64,000 bases of DNA from Palsa-504 sp963744005 (lineage in GTDB: Bacteria > Actinomycetota > Actinomycetes > Streptosporangiales > Streptosporangiaceae), in contig CAVURU010000002.1 in the NCBI GenBank assembly GCA_963744005.1, positions 248,001-312,000 on the forward strand. The letters are read 5' to 3'. The first letter of the stretch is position 1; each line of letters begins with the position of its first letter. The notes under the pieces are model-generated. The model was not told the origin of the DNA, made no database searches, and saw only the letters and a list, made by a program, of their open reading frames with translations. A program made the translations under genes and the position numbers. Of this stretch, positions 24,888-32,253 are shown in pieces.

Positions 24888-26249
24888 ATGACGGCCCCCA
24901 CTATTTACCCGAATGTCGCGGGCATGCTGCGGGTAGAGGACGACGGCGGAGTGTGGCCGTACCGCGGCCAAGTCGCCGCGGTCGGCATCGGCCACTCCCC
25001 GACGCTGCGGCGCTGGGACGGTGACCCGCAGAAGGCCATCGGCGCGTGGGTCATCCTGGCCATCCGCAACGCTATCGCGGACGCCGGCGTCAACCCGGCT
25101 GAGGTCGACGGCATCGTCTTCGACCCGACCACGACCACCGGCGCGTTCTGGCCGGAGGACGAGCCGGTCCCGGCCGACTTCCTGGCCGCGTTCCAGAACA
25201 CGTCCGACCCCTTCGACGGGCTAATCCAGCTCAGCGCGGAGTGGCTGGCCAAGAACATGCCCGAGCTGACCGGCCTGAAGTTCATGATGATGGCCCCGGT
25301 CTGCATGTCGATGTGCGTGGGTGCAGCGGTCGAGGCCGTCGGCCGCGGCATGGGCAGCACGGTCATCGCCGTCAAGGCCTGGCACAACATCCCCGGCCGG
25401 TACGGCCACCGTGGCCCGCATGCGGGCGACACCCTGGCCGGTCCGCTCAAGTACGGCTCGGAGTTCATGGCGGGCCCGCCGGTGTACGGCACGGCGATGC
25501 AGTTCGAGCGGTACCTGTTCAAGTACGGCAAGACCCACGACATGATGGCGCCGTTCGTCGTCAACTCCCGGGCCAACGGGCTGAAGTTCCCGGAGGGCTA
25601 CTGGTATCAGCACCGCAACAACCCGCTGACCACCGAGGAGTACCTGGAGTCGCGCTGGGTGGCCGAGCCGGCCAACCTGTACGACAACGACATCCCGATC
25701 CACACCGCGTGCGCCTTCCTGTTCACCACGGCGGACCGGGCCAAGGACCTGCGCCAGCCCCCGGCCTACGTGCTGGGTCACGCCAGCGGCGGTTCCGACC
25801 CGGGCGAGAGCGGCTGGGGCGCGTTCAAGTCCCGCGGCGTCCTGGAGACCCTGGAAGAAGCTCAGGGCTGGGCCCGCCAGACGGCGAAGCGGCTGTACAC
25901 CTACTCCGGCATCAACAACATGGACGTCGACTTCGAGAACGCCTACGACGGGTTCAGCCTGTTCCACGTGTTCTGGATCGAGGGCTTCCAGTTCTTCGGC
26001 GTCAACGAGGGTGAGTGCCTGGACTTCTTCCAGGGCGACATCTCCATCAACGGCCAGACCCCGGTCTCGCCCAGCGGCGGGAACATCGGCTCCGGCCGTA
26101 CCCGGTTCTGGAACTGGAGCGACACGATCCAGCAGATCCAGGGCCGGGCCGGCGACCGCCAGATCAAGAAGGACGCCAACATCGGCGTGGCCGGCTCGTT
26201 CATGCCGGTCTGGAGCACCTTCGCCACCTTCAGCAAGACCCCGGACTAA
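24888..26249 (+). CDS. Thiolase-like protein (SCP2/lipid-transfer type), paralog 2
   Basis: A 453-residue paralog of the preceding protein; roughly three quarters of positions look identical by eye, with differences concentrated at the N-terminus, around residue 310 (SGGSDPGESGWGAF) and in the Cys region (MMMAPVCMSMCVG). It keeps the same candidate nucleophile Cys in VCMSM, the YDGFSLFHVFW segment and the altered SPSGGNIGSGRTRFWNW end. Its ribosome site region (gagaggacattgc then the start) is nearly identical to that of paralog 1, so the duplication included the leader. The pair may form a hetero-oligomer. A strong intrinsic terminator follows the stop. Confidence 0.82.
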   Translation: MTAPTIYPNVAGMLRVEDDGGVWPYRGQVAAVGIGHSPTLRRWDGDPQKAIGAWVILAIRNAIADAGVNPAEVDGIVFDPTTTTGAFWPEDEPVPADFLAAFQNTSDPFDGLIQLSAEWLAKNMPELTGLKFMMMAPVCMSMCVGAAVEAVGRGMGSTVIAVKAWHNIPGRYGHRGPHAGDTLAGPLKYGSEFMAGPPVYGTAMQFERYLFKYGKTHDMMAPFVVNSRANGLKFPEGYWYQHRNNPLTTEEYLESRWVAEPANLYDNDIPIHTACAFLFTTADRAKDLRQPPAYVLGHASGGSDPGESGWGAFKSRGVLETLEEAQGWARQTAKRLYTYSGINNMDVDFENAYDGFSLFHVFWIEGFQFFGVNEGECLDFFQGDISINGQTPVSPSGGNIGSGRTRFWNWSDTIQQIQGRAGDRQIKKDANIGVAGSFMPVWSTFATFSKTPD

Positions 26250-26272
26250 CCGGGCCGCAGGACCAGCGTGCG

Positions 26273-26310
26273 GCGGCCCCCCGGATTTCCGGGGGGCCGC
26301 TCTTTGCTTA
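26273..26310 (+). terminator. Intrinsic terminator after the thiolase-like pair
   Basis: A perfect 12-bp stem (GCGGCCCCCCGG with CCGGGGGGCCGC) around an ATTT loop, followed by TCTTTGCTT, lies 24 bases after the stop of paralog 2. It ends the rightward transcript before the convergent regulator gene. Confidence 0.85.
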
Positions 26311-26321
26311 CCGGGGCCGCG

Positions 26322-26846
26322 TCACCCGTGCAGGCGCGCGATCCGCAGGGCGGTCGTGGCCACTTGGGCCCGCAGCTCGGCCGGGTCCGTCACCTCGGCC
26401 TCAGCGCCCAGGGCCAGGATGTCCAGGACGGCCGCCTCGGGCGACTCGATCCGCATCCAGTACTCGGCCCAGTCCCCGCGCCCCGGGACCGGCCCAGGCC
26501 CGCGGCGGGCCCGCAGCCCGGCGGGGCGGCCGAGGACGGCGGCCAGCTGCCGGCCGCGCGGAGACAGCAGCAGCCGGGCCCGCTGGATGCTCCCCGGGCC
26601 GTCCGCCCGCGGCGGAGGCGGCCGGTACCTGGTGCTCAGCAGGTCGCTGGTGAAGCCGTCCATCAGCTCGAAGCCGCCCAGCCGCCCGCGGGTGGCGTAG
26701 ACGGGAACCCCGGCGCTGCCCAGGGCCTCGATGTCACGCACCACGGTGCGCGGCGACACCTCGAGCTCGCGGGCCAGCTCCCGGGCGCTCATCCGGCCGC
26801 GGGCCTGGAGCAGGCCGAGCAGGCCGACGAGACGGCTGGCGCGCAC
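26322..26846 (-). CDS. HTH regulator of the YafY/WYL type lacking the WYL core
   Basis: A 174-residue regulator. The N-terminal winged helix matches the DeoR/YafY HTH_11 type (ASRLVGLLGLLQARGRMS, then ELARELEVSPRTVVRDIE and GVPVYATRGRLGGF). Full-size WYL regulators are about 310-330 residues. Here the HTH is followed almost at once by a region resembling the C-terminal WCX extension (YWMRIESPEAAVLDILALGAEAEV, near 125-150), with no WYL motif. The GTG at 26846 gives the family's usual N-terminus VRASRL; an ATG at 26867 is in frame but overlaps a palindrome. It is divergent from the conserved hypothetical at 26930 and probably represses it and itself through that palindrome. Confidence 0.8.
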   Translation of the reverse strand: MRASRLVGLLGLLQARGRMSARELARELEVSPRTVVRDIEALGSAGVPVYATRGRLGGFELMDGFTSDLLSTRYRPPPPRADGPGSIQRARLLLSPRGRQLAAVLGRPAGLRARRGPGPVPGRGDWAEYWMRIESPEAAVLDILALGAEAEVTDPAELRAQVATTALRIARLHG

Positions 26847-26860
26847 GCAGCCCACGATAC

Positions 26861-26877
26861 ATGACATGTGATGTCAT
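26861..26877. promoter_or_regulatory. Perfect inverted repeat between divergent genes, candidate operator
   Basis: ATGACATGTGATGTCAT is a 7-bp perfect inverted repeat with a GTG spacer. It lies between the HTH-WCX regulator and the divergent gene at 26930, and another half-site-like GTCATGAT follows at 26888-26895. This is the usual architecture for an autoregulating repressor. Confidence 0.6.
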
Positions 26878-26929
26878 CTATCGGCTGTCATGATGGACGA
26901 GCAGCAGCCACCGCGAAGGGAGCAGGCCG

Positions 26930-27361
26930 ATGACCAGCAACAGCACCGGAGCAGAGAACACCGGAGCAGGGACCGCCGGGAACCCGTGGATCCTGGCCAC
27001 CCCGCCGGGCAAGTCCGACTTCGAGGCGTGGCGGGAGCCGGACGCCGAGCCGCCCGCCCTGGTCGTCCAGGTCGGCACCACGCAGCTGCGCTACCAGCTG
27101 CGCTGCATCGAGGACCTGCACCTGATGCTGAAGGAACGGGGCGACTGGGTGCCGCTCGGCAACGCCGACGAGCAGAAGCCGGCCGCGGACGGCACGGTCG
27201 AGGCCTGGGGCCGGTCGGCGGGCAACCCGGTGGGCGGCTGGTACGGGCTGAAGAAGGGCCTGCGCGGACGCTTCGGCAACTACGTCCCGCCGGTGCTGGA
27301 GGTGCTGGGCCTGGCCGAGGTCGAGCACAACGCCCGCAACAACCGGATGCGGGCGCGGTGA
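26930..27361 (+). CDS. Conserved hypothetical protein (DUF6855-like)
   Basis: A 143-residue protein starting after an AAGGGAG ribosome site. Features include PWILATPPGKSDFEAWRE, LRCIEDLHLMLKERGDWVPL, NADEQKPAADGTVEAWGR and a highly conserved-looking GGWYGLKKGLRGRFGNYVPP, ending with NARNNRMRAR. I recall an uncharacterised actinobacterial family with this sequence, possibly DUF6855, often beside a YafY/WYL regulator, but I cannot confirm the name. It has no signal or membrane segment. It is divergent from a YafY-like regulator with a palindrome between them, so it is probably that regulator's main target. No activity can be proposed. Confidence 0.75.
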   Translation: MTSNSTGAENTGAGTAGNPWILATPPGKSDFEAWREPDAEPPALVVQVGTTQLRYQLRCIEDLHLMLKERGDWVPLGNADEQKPAADGTVEAWGRSAGNPVGGWYGLKKGLRGRFGNYVPPVLEVLGLAEVEHNARNNRMRAR

Positions 27362-27557
27362 GGCGGTGCCATCCGGGTGCGGTGCGGCGGCGTCCGGTAG
27401 CCGGAGTCCCATAATCGGACGATCTCTGTAACAATCACGCCGGACAACGGGCGCATTTCCTGCTCCGCGGGCCGCGCTGCTCCCCTCGTTCTGGCCTATT
27501 GCGGACGGCTCATGTAGCGATTTACGCTGAGCTGACCGAGGGCGACAGGAGATGTCA

Positions 27558-28670
27558 ATGCGGACAAAGCTCACGGAGATGGTGGGTTGCGAGTATCCCA
27601 TCGTGGCCTTCAGCCACTGCCGGGACGTGATCGCGGCGGTGACCAACGCAGGCGGCTTCGGCGTGTTCGGCGCGTCCGGTCACGACGCGGACGAGCTGGA
27701 CGTCGAGCTGAAGTGGATCGACGACCATACCGGTGGCCGGGGCTACGGGATCGACGTGCTGATCCCGATCAAGTACCAGGCCCGGCAGGCCGGCCAGGGC
27801 CTGCCCGAGGAGCACTTGCAGTTCATTGACCAGCTGATGGCCAAGTACGCGGTGCCGGAGCTCCCGGAGGAGCAGCGCGAAGCCGTCGTGGCGGCCCAGC
27901 AGCGCGCAGGCACGCTGCTGTCCCGGGCCGCGGACCTGTGGGACGTGGGGGCGGCCCACTCGGTGCGGATGTACGCCAGCGCTCTCGGCCCGCCGCCGGC
28001 CCGGCTGATCGACAAGGCGCACGAGCAGGGAGCCGTGGTGGGAGCACTGGTCGGGGCGCTGGCCCACGCCGAGCGGCAGAAGGCTGCTGGCGTCGACTTC
28101 GTCGTCGCGCAAGGCCACGAGGCCGGCGGCCACTGCGGCGACATCACCACCATGGTGCTCATCCCGGACGTGGTGGACGCGATGGGCGACATCCCGGTGC
28201 TCGCGGCCGGAGGTATCGCCAGCGGCCGGCAGATGGCCGCGGCCATGGCCCTCGGCGCGGCCGGCGTGTGGACCGGCTCGGTGTGGCTGACGACCCAGGA
28301 AGCCGAGACCGATCCGGTGGTGAAGGAGAAGTTCCTGCACGCCACCGCGTCGGACACAGTCCGGTCCCGGTCGAGCACGGGCAAGCCGGCCCGGCAGCTG
28401 CGCTCCGCCTGGACGGACGAGTGGGAAGATCCGGCCAATCCCAGCCCGCTGGGCATGCCGCAGCACGGCGAGCTGATCGCCGAGGCCAAGGCGCGGATCA
28501 GCCGGTCGTCCCGCAGCAGCGACGGGGCCAAGCAGCTGGCCAACTACTTCGTCGGCCAGGTGGTCGGGCGGATGAACGCCATCAAGCCCGCCCGGCAGGT
28601 GGTGGAGGAGATGGTGAGCGAGTACATCGACACCATGGAGCGGCTCGAGAGGCTGAACGCGGCCGAGTGA
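27558..28670 (+). CDS. Nitronate monooxygenase-family flavoprotein
   Basis: A 370-residue FMN-dependent TIM-barrel protein of the 2-nitropropane dioxygenase/nitronate monooxygenase family. The N-terminal EYPIVAFSHCRDVIAAVTNAGGFGVFG, the catalytic-region QGHEAGGHCGDI, and the phosphate-binding IPVLAAGGIASGRQMAAAMALGAAGVWTGS are all present. Relatives oxidise nitronates or reduce enoyl substrates; several in actinobacteria sit in lipid catabolic islands. The ATG at 27558 is chosen over 27552 because AGGAG then lies 6 bases upstream. Its stop overlaps the GTG of a TetR gene (GTGA), so the two are translationally coupled. Confidence 0.87.
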   Translation: MRTKLTEMVGCEYPIVAFSHCRDVIAAVTNAGGFGVFGASGHDADELDVELKWIDDHTGGRGYGIDVLIPIKYQARQAGQGLPEEHLQFIDQLMAKYAVPELPEEQREAVVAAQQRAGTLLSRAADLWDVGAAHSVRMYASALGPPPARLIDKAHEQGAVVGALVGALAHAERQKAAGVDFVVAQGHEAGGHCGDITTMVLIPDVVDAMGDIPVLAAGGIASGRQMAAAMALGAAGVWTGSVWLTTQEAETDPVVKEKFLHATASDTVRSRSSTGKPARQLRSAWTDEWEDPANPSPLGMPQHGELIAEAKARISRSSRSSDGAKQLANYFVGQVVGRMNAIKPARQVVEEMVSEYIDTMERLERLNAAE

Positions 28671-29383
28671 GCCAGCCGTCCGCGGCGGGCGCCCGGCCGG
28701 GGCGCCCGTGTGACCCCGGGCTCGATGAGCGGGTGCTGGACGCCGCGCTCACCGTGTACGCGCGCCACGGCTGGTCGGGCTTCAACTTCGACGCTGTGGC
28801 GCGCGAGGCCGGGTGCGGGCGCCCGGCCCTGTACCGGCGGTGGAGCTCCCAGCGGGAGCTGATGCTGGCCGCCCTGCAGGCCTTCGACGCCACCTTGGAC
28901 ATCAAGGACGAGGGCTCGGTCCGGGACCAGCTGGCCGCGGTGGCCGAGCAGCTCTTCCGGCACTACCTCAGCCGGCACGGCTCGGCCATCACCCGGATGG
29001 CCATGGACGGCATCGAGGACACCGAGCTGTGGGCCGAGTGGGACCTGATCCGCCGGGCGCGGATCCGCACCGCGCGCGAGATCGTCCGGCGCGGCATCGA
29101 GCGCGGCGAGCTCAGGCCGGGCACCTCGGCGGCCAAGCTGCTGAACAGCATCACCGGCGCGATGCTGTCGGAGGCGATGACGATCGCGCCCGCGGATCGC
29201 GAGCGGGTGGCGGGCGCGGCCCGCACGCACGCGGAGCGGCTCGTCGACTTCCTGCTCTTCGAGGCGCCCGGGCTGACGCCCAGCCACCATCGAGTCGCCG
29301 CGCAACGCCGCTTAGGCCCTCCCCCGATGCATAAACCGGGCCAGGAGCGGGAGAGGAGGCCGACCCGCACTTTTCGGAGGTGA
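28667..29383 (+). CDS. TetR/AcrR-family transcriptional regulator
   Basis: A 238-residue regulator. The TetR N-terminal helix-turn-helix is at about residues 22-70: VLDAALTVYARHGWSGFNFD, AREAGCGRPALYRRWSS. The ligand-binding domain resembles the TetR_C_11 type (AAVAEQLFRHYLSRHGSA and DLIRRARIRTAREIVRRGIE). The GTG start overlaps the TGA of the nitronate monooxygenase gene (GTGA). The C-terminal tail after residue 215 is charged and unlike family members. It likely controls its coupled partner and perhaps the thiolase-like genes; there is no direct evidence. Confidence 0.87.
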   Translation: MSQPSAAGARPGRPCDPGLDERVLDAALTVYARHGWSGFNFDAVAREAGCGRPALYRRWSSQRELMLAALQAFDATLDIKDEGSVRDQLAAVAEQLFRHYLSRHGSAITRMAMDGIEDTELWAEWDLIRRARIRTAREIVRRGIERGELRPGTSAAKLLNSITGAMLSEAMTIAPADRERVAGAARTHAERLVDFLLFEAPGLTPSHHRVAAQRRLGPPPMHKPGQERERRPTRTFRR

Positions 29384-29389
29384 CGCGAG

Positions 29390-29911
29390 ATGGCCAAGGC
29401 CAACGGACATCAAGCGCTGAGCATCTATCTCAACGACCATCTAGCCGGGGCCACAGCCGGCACCGAGCTGGCGAAGCGGATGGCCAAGGCCCACCATGAC
29501 CAGGCCGAGCGGCTGAGGGGGCTGGCCGCCGAGGTGGCCCGGGACCGGGCGGCCCTGACGGAGATGATGGCCGGACTCGGGATACCGGTGCGAACGTACA
29601 AGGTGGCGGCGGCCTGGGCCGGAGAGAAGGCGGGACGGCTCAAGCTCAACGGGCACCTGTTCACCCGGTCACCGCTCAGCTTCCTGGAGGAGCTGGAGAT
29701 CATGCGGCTGGGCGTGGAAGGCAAGGCGGCCGGCTGGCGGACGCTGCGGACCCTGGCTGATACGGACAACCGGCTGGAGGCGGCACGCCTCGACGAGCTC
29801 ATCGCCCGGGCCCGGCGCCAGTCGGACGAGCTGGAGCGCCTGCGGGTCGAGGCAGCCGCCGCGGTGACAGGCGGGACGGCGCTGAGGGTTAAACAGCCGG
29901 CCTGGTGGTAG
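29390..29911 (+). CDS. Uncharacterised ferritin-like helical protein
   Basis: A 173-residue, almost wholly alpha-helical protein with a GGAGGTGA ribosome site. It begins QALSIYLNDHLAGATAGTEL and contains AAWAGEKAGRLKLNGHLF and SPLSFLEELEIMRLGVEGK, which I recall from an uncharacterised bacterial family with a ferritin-like four-helix arrangement. It lies 39 bases before the Dps gene and is probably co-transcribed with it, hinting at a stress or iron-related role. I see no clear di-iron ligand set (few Glu/His pairs in ExxH spacing), so it may be a non-metallic relative. Function unknown. Confidence 0.75.
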   Translation: MAKANGHQALSIYLNDHLAGATAGTELAKRMAKAHHDQAERLRGLAAEVARDRAALTEMMAGLGIPVRTYKVAAAWAGEKAGRLKLNGHLFTRSPLSFLEELEIMRLGVEGKAAGWRTLRTLADTDNRLEAARLDELIARARRQSDELERLRVEAAAAVTGGTALRVKQPAWW

Positions 29912-29949
29912 CAGGCGACCTTTGCCAGCTACACGGAAAGGTGACAACC

Positions 29950-30501
29950 ATGGTGGACTACACCGTGCCAGGCCTGAAGAACGATGACGCCGACCAGATC
30001 ATCGCGCTGCTGCAGGACCGGCTGAATGCGCTGAATGACCTCGCACTTACCCTCAAGCACGTGCACTGGAACGTGGTCGGCCCGAACTTCATCGGCGTGC
30101 ACACCATGATCGACCCGCAGGTCGACGCGGTGCGCCTGATGGTCGACGACATCGCCGAGCGGATCGCCACCCTGGGCGGATCGCCGGCCGGGACGCCCGG
30201 CGCGCTGGTCGCGCAGCGCAGCTGGGACGACTACTCGATCGGGCGGGCGGACACCCAGCAGCACCTGGGCGCGCTGGACATGGTCTACTCCGGGATCATC
30301 GAGGCACACCGGACCGCGATCGAGGCCACCGAGGAGCTGGACCCGGTCACCCAGGACATGCTCATCGGTCAGGGCCGCCAGCTGGAGGAGTTCCACTGGT
30401 TCGTCCGGGCGCATCTGGAGACCCCCGGCGGGTCGCTGACCACCGCGGGCACCAAGACCGAGAAGGTCGCCGCGGAGAAGGCCGCGAAGCGCAAGCGTTA
30501 A
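29950..30501 (+). CDS. dps: Dps-family DNA-binding ferritin-like protein
   Basis: A 183-residue Dps protein. The inter-subunit ferroxidase residues are visible in LTLKHVHWNVVGPNFIGVHTMID (His near 39 and 51) and DAVRLMVDDIAERIATLGG (Asp near 67, Glu near 70). It oxidises and stores iron and protects DNA against peroxide. The C-terminus is a Lys-rich tail (TEKVAAEKAAKRKR), the type that binds DNA in mycobacterial and other Dps. AAAGGTGA precedes the ATG. It follows a ferritin-like protein gene and is followed by two strong hairpins. Confidence 0.93.
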   Translation: MVDYTVPGLKNDDADQIIALLQDRLNALNDLALTLKHVHWNVVGPNFIGVHTMIDPQVDAVRLMVDDIAERIATLGGSPAGTPGALVAQRSWDDYSIGRADTQQHLGALDMVYSGIIEAHRTAIEATEELDPVTQDMLIGQGRQLEEFHWFVRAHLETPGGSLTTAGTKTEKVAAEKAAKRKR

Positions 30502-30530
30502 GGGCCAGCTCGCCGGGCCAGAGCTGACGA

Positions 30531-30606
30531 GGCACCCCGCCGGCACGGGGGGAGGGGATCCGGCAGGGTGCCCCGGGTGCCTCCCGGCGGTGCCCGAGAG
30601 GGCACC
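30531..30606 (+). terminator. Two tandem hairpins after dps
   Basis: The first hairpin pairs GGCACCC-c-GCCGG (30531-30543) with CCGGC-a-GGGTGCC (30560-30572). The second pairs GGTGCCC (30589-30595) with GGGCACC (30600-30606) around a GAGA tetraloop. Neither is followed by a U-tract. They probably end or protect the dps transcript; a structured leader for the downstream MFS gene is the alternative. Confidence 0.5.
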
Positions 30607-30722
30607 AAGCCGGAGGTAACCAAACAGACAATGCCAAATCACGCTGAAGGTTGGCTCAATATTACCTGTAAGTAACCTTAAGGCTGGCTCCCGTTGACCT
30701 GAAGCGCCCCGGTGCGCTAGCT

Positions 30723-30761
30723 CCTTAGCTCTGCTAAGGATATACTTGCCGATGAGCAAGT
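30723..30761. promoter_or_regulatory. Two inverted repeats with a TATACT element before the MFS exporter gene
   Basis: CCTTAGC-TCT-GCTAAGG (30723-30739) and ACTTGC-CGATGA-GCAAGT (30744-30761) are perfect inverted repeats that flank a good -10-like hexamer TATACT (30741-30746). Further up, AAGGTTGGCTC (30647-30657) and AAGGCTGGCTC (30680-30690) are near-identical direct repeats. The layout suggests repressor sites over a promoter whose start point lies close to the GTG at 30760. Confidence 0.5.
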
Positions 30762-32253
30762 GAATCTCAGGAAACGGGGACCCGCCTTGGCAGGGAGCAT
30801 ACGTCTGCGGCCGCAGCAGATGATGCCGTCGCTGCGCCAGCGCAGCTACCGGCTGTTCTTCTTCGGCCAGCTGGTCTCGGTGGCAGGCACCTGGATGCAG
30901 ACGGTGGCCCAGTCCTTCCTGGTGCTGGACCTCACGCACAGCGGCACCCAGCTCGGGCTGGTCACCGCGGCCCGGTTCCTGCCCATGTTCGCCCTCGGGC
31001 CGCTGGGCGGGGTGTTCGCGGACCGGATGGACAAGCAGCGGGTGCTGTTCGTGACCCAGAGCTGCGCCGGGCTGCTGGCCGGGGTCTTCGCCGTGCTGAT
31101 CGCGACCGGGAGCATCCGGCTGTGGACCGTCTACCTGCTCGCCCTGGCCCTCGGCTTCGTCAACGTCTTCGACAACCCGGCCCGGCAGAGCTTCATCTCC
31201 GAGATGGTCTCGGCCCAGGACCTGCCCAACGCGGTGATGCTCAACTCCGTGGCCATGAACACGGCCCGGGTGTTCGGCGCAGCCCTGGGCGGCGTGATCG
31301 CCGCGGCCATCGGCCTGGCCCTGTGCTTCGCCTGCAACGCCATCTCGTTCGCCGCCGTGCTCGTCTCGCTGGCCGCCATGCGCCGGTCGGAGCTGTTCCC
31401 GGCCAAGCGGGTGGCGAAGGCGAAGGGCCAGGTCCGGGAGGGCCTGCGCTACGTCCGGTCCACGCCCGACCTGCTCATCCCGCTGCTGATGATCGCGGTG
31501 GTCGGCACGCTGGCCTGGGAGTTCCAGGTCACCCTGCCGCTGATGGCGAGCCAGGCGTTCGGCGGCGGGACGGCCACCTACGGCGTGATGGCCTCGGTCA
31601 TGGGCGCGGGCGCGGCCGTGGGCGGCCTCATCTCGGCCGGCCGGGCCAAGCCCCAGGCGCGCACCATGTGCCTGGCCGCCATCGGCTGGGGGGTCGCCAT
31701 CCTGGCCGCGGCCGCGGCCCCGAACCTGGCCGTGGAGCTGGTGGCCATGGTCTTCGTCGGCTACGGCAGCATCTCGTTCAACTCGCTGGCCAAGACCGCG
31801 CTGCAGCTCGCGGCGGCACCGAGCATGCGCGGGCGGGTGATGGCCCTGTGGGCGCTGGCCTGGCTCGGCTCGACGCCCATCGGCGGCCCGATCGTCGGCT
31901 GGATCGGCCAGGACGCCGGGGCGCGGTGGTCCCTGGTGGTGGGCGGCGTGGCCACCCTGGCGTGCGGGATGGTGGCCCTGCCGGTGCTGCGCCGGGTCGA
32001 CCGCCGCCAGGCCGCCAAAAGCCCGGATACTCCGGATTTGGCGGGGCTCGATTTGGCGAACCGAGCGAGTCAGGCCGGCCAGTCGTCGAGAATTAGGGCA
32101 TGGTCTCAGAGATTTTCGACCCCGCACGCTGGCGTGCCGTCGACGGATTCGACTTCACCGACATCACCTATCACCGAGCCGTGGACTCCGGCACCGTCCG
32201 GGTCGCCTTCAACCGGCCCGAAGTCCGCAACGCCTTCCGGCCGCACACGGTAG
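30760..32253 (+). CDS. MFS exporter (MFS_3/EntS type)
   Basis: A membrane transporter with about 12 hydrophobic helices. It begins SLRQRSYRLFFFGQLVSVAG, the hallmark of the MFS_3 (enterobactin exporter-like) branch, followed by GTWMQTVAQSFLVLDLT and GGVFADRMDKQRVLF. It probably pumps a drug, siderophore or metabolite out. The recognisable domain ends near residue 415 (VLRRVDRRQA). The last 80 or so residues are low-complexity and overlap the start of menB by 154 bases in another frame. In the +1 frame a stop occurs at 32094-32096, just before the menB ATG, so a frameshift near 32000-32020 is possible. The GTG start is uncertain; ATGs at 30820 and 30823 are alternatives. Confidence 0.82.
   Translation: MNLRKRGPALAGSIRLRPQQMMPSLRQRSYRLFFFGQLVSVAGTWMQTVAQSFLVLDLTHSGTQLGLVTAARFLPMFALGPLGGVFADRMDKQRVLFVTQSCAGLLAGVFAVLIATGSIRLWTVYLLALALGFVNVFDNPARQSFISEMVSAQDLPNAVMLNSVAMNTARVFGAALGGVIAAAIGLALCFACNAISFAAVLVSLAAMRRSELFPAKRVAKAKGQVREGLRYVRSTPDLLIPLLMIAVVGTLAWEFQVTLPLMASQAFGGGTATYGVMASVMGAGAAVGGLISAGRAKPQARTMCLAAIGWGVAILAAAAAPNLAVELVAMVFVGYGSISFNSLAKTALQLAAAPSMRGRVMALWALAWLGSTPIGGPIVGWIGQDAGARWSLVVGGVATLACGMVALPVLRRVDRRQAAKSPDTPDLAGLDLANRASQAGQSSRIRAWSQRFSTPHAGVPSTDSTSPTSPITEPWTPAPSGSPSTGPKSATPSGRTR

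Noticed and set aside
30502..30759. A riboswitch upstream of the MFS exporter
   Set aside because: The tandem hairpins do not match any core sequence I know, and they lie close to dps, so they were called terminator-like instead.
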